NCBI GenBank assembly: GCA_033725935.1
Contig: MU867069.1
Location: forward strand, 558,001-622,000
Source: Cladorrhinum sp. PSN259
Taxonomy: Eukaryota; Ascomycota; Sordariomycetes; Sordariales; Podosporaceae
DNA: 64,000 bases
Direction: 5' to 3'
Shown: piece by piece, positions 43,858-53,539 of the stretch
How the letters are laid out: every line of letters begins with the position of its first letter
How positions within the stretch are numbered: the first letter of the stretch is position 1
Made by a program: the position numbers and the translations under genes
The notes under the pieces: model-generated
Databases searched by the model: none
Seen by the model: only the letters and a program-made list of their open reading frames with translations
What the model was told of the DNA's origin: nothing

Positions 43858-45888
43858 ATGCCGGACGCCGAGACTGAAAAGTCGGCTCCGACCGCCGCTG
43901 TCCCTGCCGCCGGGACTTGGCCAAGTAATGGCAGGACCAGCACCAGCCCGGCTAGCACGATCCGCGTTGACAATATCAGCAAGAACGAAATAAACCCCAA
44001 TCAGCATCAACATCAACCAGCGTCATCCACCTCCCTCTCAAAAGATGAAATTCAGGAATTCTCCTCCCGGGATCCCGATCATCCCGCCCCAACAACCACT
44101 GCGACAGCACCAGCAGCAGCACAAGCACCACCAGAAGAATCCCGCACAAGAACACAAACAGCCCTCATCATCGCCGCCCTTGGGTCTGCACTGTTCCTAG
44201 CAGCTCTAGACGTGACGATCGTCACGGTCGCGATCCCCACCATTGCGCAGGAATTTAACTCGACGGCGGGGTACACCTGGATCGGAAGCGCGTACATGCT
44301 GGGATCGGCGGGGGGTGCGCCGATATGGGGTAAAATCTCGGATATCTGGGGGAGGAAGCAGGTAATGCTGATTGCCGTTGCCGTCTTTTGGGTTGGGTCG
44401 CTCTTGAGTGCCGTCAGCAAGAACATGGGAATGTTGATTGCTGCGAGGGCGATCCAGGGTATCGGAGGCGGCGGGGTGATTATTTTGGTTAATGTTTGTA
44501 TTAGTGATTTGTTCAGTATGAGGAAGAGGGGTAGGTTTTTTCTTTTCTTTTTAGGTCTACTTAACTGGGAGAGAAAAAGACTGACTAGATTAAACGCAGG
44601 TGTCTACTTTGGTGTCATGGGGATTGTTTGGGCTATTGCTGGAGCTATCGGTCCGGTACTGGGAGGAGTCTTCACGAGTAAAGTGACGTGGAGGTGGTGT
44701 TTCTACGTCAACTTGCCTATCTCTGGACTTGGGTTTGCCGTGCTGGCTTTTGTGCTCAGGCTGCATAATCCACGGACTCCGATGCGGCAGGGTCTTGCTG
44801 CCGTGGACTGGCTTGGATCAGTGACGGTCATTGGGGCTACGCTCATGATCCTTTTCGGCTTGGAATTTGGAGGCGTTACTTATCCGTGGTCCTCGGCGAC
44901 GGTCATTTGCTTGATCATCTTTGGGGCTATCACGACCGGGCTGTTCGTTTTGATCGAGTGGAAGGTGGCCAAGTTCCCTTTGATGCCGCTCAGACTGTTC
45001 AAGAGCCGATCGAGCGTGGCAAGCTTTGGTGTTGCGGCTTTCCAGGCTATTGTCTTCATCTCTGGGAGTTATTACTTGCCGCTCTACTTCCAGGCTGTCC
45101 TAGGCGCATCCCCCTTGATGTCGGGCGTCTATATCTTGCCGTTTGTTCTTTCGCTGTCGGTTGTTTCGGCCATCACCGGTGGCATCATCAAGAAGACCGG
45201 GAGGTACTTGGAGTGTATTGTTGGTGGAATGGCCATCATGACGATCGGGTTTGGACTCTTCATCAACCTCGAGCCGAAAGCCAACTGGCCAAAGATTATC
45301 ATTTACCAGATCATTGCCGGAGTCGGGGTTGGGCCAAACTTCCAGGCTCCCCTCATCGCTCTTCAGAGCACTGTTGAAGGGCGGGATATGGCAGTGGCGA
45401 CGGCAACCTTTGGGTTTGTCCGACAGCTCTTTACTGCAATCTCGGTCGTCATCGGTGGAGTGGTCTTCCAGAACAGCATGCAGGATCAATATCCACAACT
45501 CCTTGCCGAGCTCGGGCCTGAAGCTGCTGATCTGCTCTCGGGTCGCAACGCAGCGTCGAGTGTTGGAATGGTCCAACAGCTCCCGGAGCAAGATCAAGAC
45601 GTCGCACACTACGCTTATTACAAGAGTCTCCGGACCATGTACATCATGTACGTGGCTTTTGCCGCTGTTGGCACGTTGGTATCTCTCCTCGTCGGCTCTC
45701 GCACGTTGAGCAAGGACCACCAAGAACACAAGACGGGTTTGCAGCAGATGAAGGCGGATCAGGCTAGACGGTCAACAAAGCCTCCCGCTGATGCTGTCGA
45801 TACAACGACAGATGAAGAGAAGGGCCAGGCTCCCCCTCCTCCCCAGCCGAAGGGCAAGAAGACCAAGATGACTTTCTTTTTGGAGTAA
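43858..45888 (+). CDS. MFS transporter, DHA2/DHA14-type (multidrug-like)
   Basis: Exons 43858-44530 and 44600-45888, 653 residues. The first ~100 residues are hydrophilic (Ser, Thr, Pro, Gln). About 14 hydrophobic segments follow. Family motifs: LAALDVTIVTVAIPTIAQ (TM1), motif A in GKISDIWGRKQV, ARAIQGIGGGG, and motif C-like AIGPVLGG typical of proton antiporters. It probably exports small toxic or secondary compounds across the plasma membrane; the substrate is unknown, and no biosynthetic genes lie next to it. The 69-bp intron (GTAGGT...GCAG, branch CTGACTAG) is a multiple of three and stop-free, so retention would insert 23 residues after RKRG. The ATG at 43858 follows a pyrimidine-rich leader; an upstream in-frame ATG at 43468 would add an implausible 130 residues. 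Confidence 0.9.
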   Translation: MPDAETEKSAPTAAVPAAGTWPSNGRTSTSPASTIRVDNISKNEINPNQHQHQPASSTSLSKDEIQEFSSRDPDHPAPTTTATAPAAAQAPPEESRTRTQTALIIAALGSALFLAALDVTIVTVAIPTIAQEFNSTAGYTWIGSAYMLGSAGGAPIWGKISDIWGRKQVMLIAVAVFWVGSLLSAVSKNMGMLIAARAIQGIGGGGVIILVNVCISDLFSMRKRGRFFLFFLGLLNWERKRLTRLNAGVYFGVMGIVWAIAGAIGPVLGGVFTSKVTWRWCFYVNLPISGLGFAVLAFVLRLHNPRTPMRQGLAAVDWLGSVTVIGATLMILFGLEFGGVTYPWSSATVICLIIFGAITTGLFVLIEWKVAKFPLMPLRLFKSRSSVASFGVAAFQAIVFISGSYYLPLYFQAVLGASPLMSGVYILPFVLSLSVVSAITGGIIKKTGRYLECIVGGMAIMTIGFGLFINLEPKANWPKIIIYQIIAGVGVGPNFQAPLIALQSTVEGRDMAVATATFGFVRQLFTAISVVIGGVVFQNSMQDQYPQLLAELGPEAADLLSGRNAASSVGMVQQLPEQDQDVAHYAYYKSLRTMYIMYVAFAAVGTLVSLLVGSRTLSKDHQEHKTGLQQMKADQARRSTKPPADAVDTTTDEEKGQAPPPPQPKGKKTKMTFFLE

Positions 45889-46652
45889 ACGAGTTTTAGT
45901 TTATTAGCGAGCTGCAGTTACTGTAAATATCACATGGTCAATGCAAATATCTTGTCCTCTTCAATCTTGATGTTTCGTCATGCTTCTGGAATCTAGGTGA
46001 CATTGGAAAGGCAGGGAAAATGAAGCGGCTCGCGCTAGAGATTCAGGCAAAATGGCCACGGGTCTTGGGTGCAACCGAACCAGATCTGGACATTCCCACT
46101 TTACATAAGAAACGAAGAATAAAGCTTCCTCTCGACCGACTTTGTTACTATTTCTAAATCGGTTTTCTTTGCTCCGCACAAGGATGCCTAATCGATGCAT
46201 GTTGACGATCTCGGGTACCCACGTGAGGCTAACTGCTTCTCGACGACACCCCGGTTTTCGGGTTCTCGGTGCCATCTTCCCGGATCCAGGGCAGCACCAT
46301 GTCACCTTCACCATGTCGGCCATGGCCCGATGAGGAGTCCGCCCCGGCCTTCCTCTTCGTCTCCACGCTTCATCCGGAAGTTGACGGTCCGCAATGGCGG
46401 CGACGGGGAGTGCGAATTGAAATTCCTGAAATTCGCTTTTCAAGAATCCACAAGTTGGCTGGTGTAAATACACTAATATTCAAAATTTCATGAGTTTATC
46501 GTTATTTTCAATACCATCAAAACATCCCCCCCTGACCAGTGACCACCCACCACCACCACCACCATGGATATAAGAACCAAGACACAGGCCGTTACCATTG
46601 CCCCCCTCCAGCTTTTGGAGACTTAGCTCAGTAACATCTACTATCCGTAACC
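45889..46652. other. intergenic region / promoter of the CE1 esterase gene
   Basis: 764 bp. A minus-strand frame at 45961-46473 (170 codons) shows no family features and is probably chance. A CCA run lies at about 46544-46562, just before the TATA-like box. Confidence 0.45.
46568..46574 (+). promoter_or_regulatory. TATA-like box of the CE1 esterase gene
   Basis: ATATAAG about 80 bp upstream of the ATG at 46653, similar in position to the TATAAG upstream of the GH3 gene. Confidence 0.35.
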
Positions 46653-47853
46653 ATGAAGTTGACGCTGTCGTCGGCCTTCCTAGCCCTTGCCTCCCTTTCC
46701 GAGGCTGCCAGTCTTCAACAGGTCACCAACTTCGGTAGCAACCCATCCAACATCAGGGCCTATATCTACGTCCCAGATCGATTGGCTGCAAACCCAGCAC
46801 TAATCACGGCTGTGCACTACTGCGGCGGGTACGACAGATTTTTCAACTGAAAGAGAAAAAATAGAACCTTGTTCGCTGACTTCAATCTCGATAATTAGGA
46901 GCGCTTCCGCTTTCCAGGGAAACACCAACGCATACCGATCGGCAGCAGACAGCCTGGGCTTCATCGTCCTCTACCCCGAGTCTCCCAACTCGGGCGGCTG
47001 CTGGGATGTGTCAAGCCCTGCATCTCTGACGCGGGGAGGCGGCGGCGACAGCACCTCGATCGCCAACTTTGTCAACTGGGCCATCTCGCAGTACAAAGTC
47101 GACCGCAGCAAGGTCTTCCTCACCGGTCTCAGCTCCGGTGCCATGATGACCAACGTCCTGTCGGCAACCTATCCTGACCTGTTCAAGGCCGCAACCGCCT
47201 ACGCCGGTGTCGCCGCCGGCTGCTTCAGAACCGGCACCGTCGCCGGCTGGAACAACAGCTGCGCCAACGGCCAGTCCATCACCACTCAGCAGGGGTGGGC
47301 CGATGTCGCCAGAGCCATGTACCCGGGCTACACGGGCGCTCGCCCCAAGATGATGATCTACCACGGCTCCTCGGACGAGATCATCAACTCCCAGAACTTC
47401 CAGGAGACCCTGAAACAGTGGGCGGGCATATTTGGGTACACCTACGGATCCCCCGCGCAGACGCTGTCGAATAACCCGGCCTCCCCTTTTACCAAGTACG
47501 TCTACGGCGACAACCTCGTGGGCGTCTACGGCGCCGGCATCACCCACAACATCGCCATGAACGCCGCGCACGACCTCGAGTGGTTCGGCATCACGGGGAA
47601 CAACGCGCCCGGTACCACGACCACCACTCGCTTCAGCACCACCTCCGCCACTTCTGTTGTTACTTCCAATCCTACCACTTTTGATACCTTTCCGCCTATT
47701 AGCTCTGCTTCTTCTGCTCCTCCTCCCGTTCAGACCGGCTGTGTGGCGCAGAGGTGGGCGCAGTGCGGCGGGCAGGGGTTCACGGGCTGCACTGCGTGCG
47801 CCAGCCCGTACAAGTGCACGTTTAGTAATAATTGGTACTCTCAGTGCCTTTAA
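46653..47853 (+). CDS. secreted CE1 esterase (acetyl xylan / feruloyl type) with CBM1
   Basis: Exons 46653-46828 and 46899-47853 (376 residues); the intron GTACGA...TTAG joins HYCGG to SASAFQG, matching the family. Signal peptide MKLTLSSAFLALASLSEAAS. The alpha/beta-hydrolase (PHB-depolymerase-like esterase) domain has IYVPDRL, VHYCGG, GFIVLYPESPNSGGCWD and the nucleophile in FLTGLSSGAMM (about S137). The acid/His region is YHGSSDEI and THNIAMNAAHDLEWFGI. A Thr/Ser/Pro linker leads to a C-terminal CBM1 (AQRWAQCGGQGFTGC, ending NNWYSQCL), which binds crystalline cellulose. It would deacetylate xylan or release ferulate on plant cell walls; sequence alone does not settle which. Confidence 0.93.
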
Positions 47854-48205
47854 TAAGGAGTGAGAAAATGAGGTGATGAAGAAGGGCGGACATGAGTTGG
47901 GGTAGGAGGAAAATGATTCAAGTGTAAATATTCGAGTATGGTATAAATATTTATATATATCAAAAGCAATTCCGTTTAGGAACATTTGATTGTAGAAAGA
48001 GATGGTGTGAGACAGATTCTCTCAAATTTCTTGTGACATCCATGAATCTTATAGGAACAACACATAATCTATCATCAAGATGGTATGAAAATACCTAGTA
48101 CTATTCAGACAAGTACTAGGAAATAATACAAGGGATCTAACTACAAAACGCAGGAATCTATTTTAGATAGAGTAGTGTGTAAAACAAACTTTGACGAAAT
48201 GAAAC
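47854..48205. other. short AT-rich convergent spacer
   Basis: 352 bp between the 3' ends of the esterase (plus) and the CorA-like gene (minus). Nothing else seen. Confidence 0.5.
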
Positions 48206-49898
48206 CTAAAAAGTCTCATGCGGCAATACTGTTTTCTTCTTCCGCTTCAAGTTCGTAAATACCCCCTTAACCCACTTCTGAACAACCCCAAACGAGTTAA
48301 GTATCGCATCCCCCCAAGTGAGCCAGATCCGCCAGCAAACAATAATAAACAGAGTCGCGGGGATCGTGGTGGCCCAATAAACCCACATCTTGTCCGAGAC
48401 CTGCCATCCCGTGCCGTCATCGCCGTATGAGAAGAAGGTTGTACTGAACAGTGCCTGTTCTACAGTTAGTACCATCCAGTCAAGGGTATTGGGGGGGCAG
48501 GTGAGGAGGGGCATAGGTACCGAGATGAAAGTTGCGGGTAGAAATATCATTGTGAGTAGCGCGATGGACTTTAGGACACTGTTGTCTTGTCTTGTGATGT
48601 CGTTGAATGCCTGATTTCATGTTAACGCCCAGTCCTCCTCAAAGAGAAAGGTGATGATTTAGGGATGCCACATACCAAGTTTATCTCATTCTTTAACCGC
48701 TCCCGATTGGAATCAGCCCGCAACCTGAGGTTCTTGAGCAGAGATATCTGAAACTGAGTGTATTCCCTGGCCTGCTGGATATAGGTTTCGCCCAGTATAT
48801 CCGCCATTCTGTCATGAACAGTAATCTGGCAGCGTTGCAGCTCTTTGAGTGTATCAGCACCCGCTTCCAGAACCTCGGATGCGTGGATTGCATGACGCGA
48901 TATCTCGTGGATGGCTCCAAATATGGCACCAGTTCGCATGCGAGTCTAATTAGGGTTGGACGTGTCAGACTGGACTGACAGCAACAAGGAATCAAACGTA
49001 GCCGGTTTTGTAGCATGAAACTCACCTTCTCAAGATGTCTAACAGGATCCCGTATTCTCCATACAGAAATATCACAATAAGCAGCGAGCTGATCAATCAG
49101 AATGGAATGCAACGCAAACGGGTCCCGGAAATTGGGACTCGATGAGCCTGCCTGTTTCCGAAGCACCTCCACCAACTTATCTGGACAGTCAAAAGGCGCA
49201 TCGACAACAAGAACCTGACACCTGTTGGCAGCAGTGCTAGGACCGCGATCCCAGCGCGTAAACACGGTCGTCTCATACCACTGATAATCTTTGCTTCGGC
49301 TCGTTGCATATTCTTTTTCGTCATCGTGGGGATCATCGGCTTCCTTGCGTATCATTTTGATCAAGATTCGGAACCATGTTGCTTTAGCAACTTATCAGCC
49401 ACAGTCAATTTTGGGTGTGTGAAAACCAAGAGAATACTTACTGTGGCTGGTCAAGTGCTTCTCATCATCAAACGCTGACCTACTCCCAAAGAACCCATTC
49501 ATATCAAAACACGTCTGGTTGGCCACAAACACCGGCACATTAAAGTGCTCCAGGAGCTTCTCACGCCGACCATCAGCGGGCGGGTAGTCGCTTCTCCTTA
49601 GGAAACTAATATCTCACAATCAGTCATCAAGATCATCGACCGGGAAAAAAATTTTTAAAACTCACAGGTATGATTGTTTGGGCAAATCTACCAACTAGAA
49701 AATGATCAGTCACATTTTTCATCGTGATCAGGCTCCCTCTTAGCTTTCAATCAGGATGTCGTTGCTTGGGCTTACAGTCTCTGGCACCAATATGTCGCTG
49801 CGTTTCTCCCATTTCCCCTCTGCATTTGGATTCTGCCCACTTGGAGGCGCTACGATGGTGATATTTCGCGTTGCAGTCATTGGGTATGAGTCTGGCAT
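48206..49898 (-). CDS. CorA-like membrane protein, seven exons
   Basis: Exons 49898-49776, 49694-49666, 49605-49442, 49381-49026, 48945-48676, 48610-48521 and 48454-48206 (426 residues), each junction in frame with standard signals. The ~300 N-terminal residues are soluble (WYETTVFTRWDRG, LHSILIDQLAAYCDISVW). A long helical region follows (HEISRHAIHASEVLEAGADT, REYTQFQISLLKNLRLRADS), the stalk-like helix of CorA proteins. Two C-terminal membrane helices: IALLTMIFLPATFISALFST and MWVYWATTIPATLFIIVCW. The loop between them is YGDDGTGWQVS and lacks the GMN selectivity motif of true Mg2+ channels. This matches the large fungal family annotated as CorA-like; substrate or even transport activity is unproven. 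Some small exons are hand-predicted. Confidence 0.78.
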
Positions 49899-50238
49899 TT
49901 CCTGGCTGAAGTGTGAAAAGAACTGAAAATTAGAATATGTGATAGAAAGAGGAAGAAAAAGTTAACCAGACGCCCTCTCCATGCAAACTGCCTGCAGATG
50001 GGCGGTAAGATCCATCATCTCATTGGCTCCCGGCGCTTGCATCGCCCAGCGGGAAAGCCCGTGGCAGTGCCGGGGTGCCTGTCGGCCGCCCAGGGTCTGG
50101 TGCTTTGCTACCGAACCAACCAGAATGGGAATCATCTCATTGGACCAGCAAAGAGAGTCAACAAAAGGAAAGAAAAAAAATGGTATCAATCTCTCAAATC
50201 ATTTATATAATATTAATTACCCCACCCATCATAGTACC
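49899..50238. other. promoter of the CorA-like gene / 3' flank of the TM protein gene
   Basis: 340 bp. Weak overlapping plus-strand frames look like chance; nothing else seen. Confidence 0.45.
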
Positions 50239-51198
50239 TCATCTCAATTCATATGTTTGACCACTGGTGGGCAGTTCTGTCGGATTCCCCTGGTGAGCAC
50301 CCGGAAGTTCGGCATGGACTTGTTGATTGTAAGCAGGGGGGACTCCCGCTTCCCCTGCTGCTTGATATGGGACAGGCCCCGGTACGGGGGCGTAACCGTA
50401 GTACACATTCTGCGGTTTGTGGCTCGGAGAGGGGCTCATGCCGCTCACAACTGCAACTGGCTGCTCCAAATGGTGATTTTGCTGATTCTGTAACGTCCTT
50501 TCCTTGCGAGATCTTCTCCAAAAGAAAAACCCAACCGCTGCGGCAATTATTAGAATGGGAATGGCGATGGCAATTGCAATAGTTCCTCCGGTGCTCAATC
50601 CCTTGTCTACCTGCTCAGGATTTTGACCAGGGCCTCCAGTCGACTGCCCGGCCGGAGCTGTCGAAGACGTCTGTGATGATGTCGATGTTGTGGGCATATC
50701 GCTTGCTTGGAAGACCATGCGAATACCATAGGCATTGAGACCTCCCGGAGGATTCAAGCTTGTCACCACCGTTGATGTACGGCCATTTTCTGACTTTGTC
50801 ACCGTGACGGTGTCTCCCTTGGGCGGTGCTATCCATGTGCAGAACTGGTTCTGCCACACCGCGGACAGCTGGGCGGGATCAATGCACAGCATCGAAATTG
50901 TGTTGATCACCGGACAACAAGTCACCGTCGTTATGGTGCTCACTCCAGTGCCTGTGCATGCTGTCCAATAGCCGCTGGGACACGCTATCCCTGGCGAGAA
51001 GAATGACCGTTCCTGCGTGGCGAAGCCGGGTGGGTAACATGTCGAGTCGATTGTTGTGCTTCGCTGATCCACCACAAGAATATCACCAGGCGGTTGCACG
51101 TATATTCCTCCGCATGTTGGTGGTCGGGAGAATGCGGTGGTAAGTGGTTTAGAAGGGAAGGACGTGATCGTGAGGGGCGTGTAGGTTGTAGTAGACAT
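50239..51198 (-). CDS. single-pass membrane protein of unknown function (tandem copy A)
   Basis: Intronless, 319 residues. No N-terminal signal peptide: it starts MSTTTYTPLTITSFP. The ~210-residue N-terminal region has paired cysteines (PPTC, DSTCYPPGF, IACPSGYWTAC, VTCCP, QFCTW) and ends in a Ser/Thr/Gly linker. A single helix follows, GTIAIAIAIPILIIAAAVGF, capped by FFWRRSRKE. The ~75-residue tail is Pro/Gln/Tyr-rich (YYGYAPVPGPVPYQ) and closes with ELP and TYELR. The layout suggests an extracytoplasmic Cys-rich domain reached without a cleaved leader, a TM and a short cytosolic tail. It is clearly paralogous to the gene at 51836-52768. I do not recognise a named family; a sensor or wall-linked role would be speculation. 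Confidence 0.85.
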   Translation of the reverse strand: MSTTTYTPLTITSFPSKPLTTAFSRPPTCGGIYVQPPGDILVVDQRSTTIDSTCYPPGFATQERSFFSPGIACPSGYWTACTGTGVSTITTVTCCPVINTISMLCIDPAQLSAVWQNQFCTWIAPPKGDTVTVTKSENGRTSTVVTSLNPPGGLNAYGIRMVFQASDMPTTSTSSQTSSTAPAGQSTGGPGQNPEQVDKGLSTGGTIAIAIAIPILIIAAAVGFFFWRRSRKERTLQNQQNHHLEQPVAVVSGMSPSPSHKPQNVYYGYAPVPGPVPYQAAGEAGVPPAYNQQVHAELPGAHQGNPTELPTSGQTYELR

Positions 51199-51835
51199 CG
51201 TGATGGTGGAACAAATGTACTGAGATATAACTAGCGTCGCAAGACAAGGAGTCGTAGTTTGTCATGCAATCCAGCTCATATCGTCTGAAGCACCAGGAGC
51301 ACTGTGACGAGCAATTCGGGTCAGAAGTTTATGAGACGAGAACCAAGTTGGACACGCAAGTCGTGGATATCGGGGGTCTTTGAATCTAAGACAAGGACAT
51401 CAAGCCGGCCAAAAAAATAAAATAAAATACCGGGGTTGATCGAATTATCCGAGCATGCTCGGATTTTGCATGTCTGATCAGCCACCACATTCAGGGGTTA
51501 GCTCGGCGTTACACATGCAAAACAAGACGAAAGGGATTCAAAAAAAAGCAGGGCGAGTTACAAAGTAGTGCTTACAATGGTACACAGCCTCTTGTGCAAC
51601 TTTCACACACATGATTGTGCCAAGCAGCTGGGAAGAATCTTGCTGATGATTTGCGGCGAAAGCGTTCTCACACGGGCCTTGCCTGTACCCGAATGCCGCA
51701 AAGAGGCACAGTCCGCTTAAGTATCGTGGCTAGGTTTCGCCAAACATTTTTAGAATTTGCTTGGCACACATTAAAAGCCGAATCCAGTCGAACTGTTGGA
51801 GGGTTTTCTGCTCTGTTTTATTTCAAAAAGTCATC
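51199..51835. other. intergenic region between the tandem paralogues
   Basis: 637 bp, promoter of copy A and 3' flank of copy B. Contains the palindrome listed next. Confidence 0.5.
51447..51464. promoter_or_regulatory. 18-bp perfect palindrome, CCG-N8-CGG core
   Basis: ATCCGAGCATGCTCGGAT is perfectly self-complementary and sits 249 bp upstream of the ATG of copy A. A pair of CCG/CGG half-sites at fixed spacing is the usual target shape of dimeric Zn2Cys6 activators, so a regulator site is plausible; a cruciform or chance is also possible. Confidence 0.4.
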
Positions 51836-52768
51836 TTAGCTCAGCTCATATCTGTAAGTGTGTATGGGCAGCTCAAAGGGCTTCTGCGCAGCTGGCAACT
51901 CGGCAGAGGGGCTCGCTATTGGCAACTCGGAAGGTCTCTCTGCATGGTAATAATGTGGATTGAAGGTCGGGTCCGGCTTGGCGAATGATTGTTCGGACGA
52001 CTGCTGCTCCGATGCCCATATCCGGCGAGCTCTCCGCCAAAAAAAGAATCCAAGCACCGCGGCGATAACCACGACAGGAATCACCACAGCGGCGACAATA
52101 GTGGCCCGTGTACCCAATCCTCCACCACCATCGTCGGAGCTCTGTCCACCCGGGCCCGAGGTTGGTTGCTGTCTCGTCGGGCTTGTCGAAGTCGTTTGTG
52201 AAATTGCAGATGTTATTGTCGGAAGATCGGTGGACTGATAAACCATGCGAATGCCAAATGCATTCAGACCTTCGGGAGGTCCTTTCAAGGTTGTTATCTC
52301 CGTGAACGTAAGGCCACCGCTCAGTCTCGTCACCGTCAGATCTTCTCCCCCTTGAGGGACTACCCATGTGCAAAACTGGCTTTTCCATTGATTGGTAAGC
52401 CTCGGGAGGTTTGTGACACAAGATAAAGAGGTGCGGCCGCTGTGAATAGGGCAACAAGTCATGGTCGTGATGGGATTAGAGCTCAACCCTGTGCCCGCGC
52501 ATGCCTTCCAGTAGCCATTGGGGCACTCAACCCCTGGCGAGAAAAATGACTTCTCATCGGTGGAGAAGCCGGATGGGTAACATGATGACGCAAATGAGGA
52601 ATCAGGGCCAGACTGCCTCTCTGCAATAAGTATGTCCCGGAAGCCTGGTGTTTGTCTTATATGAAAGCCCTCGCAGTCAGTTGGTCTGGTGAATGCTGTC
52701 GGAAGTGGCACATGTGGGAAAGACGTGATTGTAAAGGGAGCGTAGGTTGTTGATGTTACGAACGACAT
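51836..52768 (-). CDS. single-pass membrane protein of unknown function (tandem copy B)
   Basis: Intronless, 310 residues, same architecture as copy A. Shared blocks: TTYAPFTITSFP, SCYPSGF, SFFSPGVECPNGYWKAC, TMTCCP, QFCTWVVPQGG, PEGLNAFGIRMVYQS. A Ser/Thr/Gly linker leads to one helix, TIVAAVVIPVVVIAAVLGF, with the same FFFWRR cap. The tail has four ELP/EL motifs (SELP, AELP, FELP, YELS). There is no signal peptide. The cysteine pattern is kept while the tail diverges, suggesting that the Cys-rich ectodomain is the constrained part and the C-terminal EL motifs a short docking element. A tandem duplication origin is clear; function unknown. Confidence 0.85.
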   Translation of the reverse strand: MSFVTSTTYAPFTITSFPHVPLPTAFTRPTDCEGFHIRQTPGFRDILIAERQSGPDSSFASSCYPSGFSTDEKSFFSPGVECPNGYWKACAGTGLSSNPITTMTCCPIHSGRTSLSCVTNLPRLTNQWKSQFCTWVVPQGGEDLTVTRLSGGLTFTEITTLKGPPEGLNAFGIRMVYQSTDLPTITSAISQTTSTSPTRQQPTSGPGGQSSDDGGGGLGTRATIVAAVVIPVVVIAAVLGFFFWRRARRIWASEQQSSEQSFAKPDPTFNPHYYHAERPSELPIASPSAELPAAQKPFELPIHTYRYELS

Positions 52769-53539
52769 ATTAAAGATGCTTATTGATTTTCAAGAGCAGT
52801 AGCGATCAAAGTACGAGGTGGCCATGCGTGCAACCTTAATAAACAGATTGCCAGGCCATACCCTCCGACCAAAACATCTTGATTGTCTTTAGCGTCTATC
52901 AGAGGCGGTTATCACGACCCATGATTATGCGCGCGGTTGACTTGGTAGATAGCTATTGGACGAATTTGAAAACAAAGACCTACACCAAATCCTTCCCGAC
53001 CGTGGGAATGGGATAGGGGCAAACCCGATTTGGGGACCGTCTACATGTTGGAGAATTTTTTCAAACACGGAGTGATGAGGCTGAGAATCAGGAGGAAAGC
53101 TTGAGAATAATATAATTGGTGAGCAATGAAGTTAAGAAAAACGCTTGTTAAATGGCCATTTTACAAGACTTAATAGCGGGGTGTCTTTGGTGCAAGAGAG
53201 TTTCGAGAACACTTTGGACTTTGACTTGGGCTTGATGACGCCGAGCGCAAGGAAACCCGGGCAGTCGGGTCGATAAGATAAGCGGAAAGATGACAAATGA
53301 GGGCATGCTGCGGGGGACCACAGCTGCAGAATTCAGGTGGGGCAGAATAAAGTGGGGACTGCCCTGAGCTGCCAGTGCCAGGTCACGGGACCGGGTCAAA
53401 TTTCGACCGTGCACCCACATTCGCGACGCTGCCCTGGGCGAAATTGCAATTTGGTGGGAAAAACTCCAAGGCTTGAGATCGCCGGACATCGACACCACAC
53501 GACAACCAACACCCACATTTCGACCATCCCGCCGTCAAA
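52769..53539. other. divergent promoter region (copy B / eL42)
   Basis: 771 bp between copy B (minus) and the ribosomal protein gene (plus). Minus-strand frames at 53148-53716 overlap the eL42 promoter and start and look spurious. No RNA gene seen. Confidence 0.45.

Noticed and set aside
45961..46473. 170-codon minus-strand frame
   Set aside because: No recognisable motif; it lies in the short spacer and promoter between two well-supported genes.
47011..47985. 324-codon minus-strand frame
   Set aside because: Opposite the CE1 esterase; Arg/Gly/Ala-rich shadow of a GC-rich coding region.
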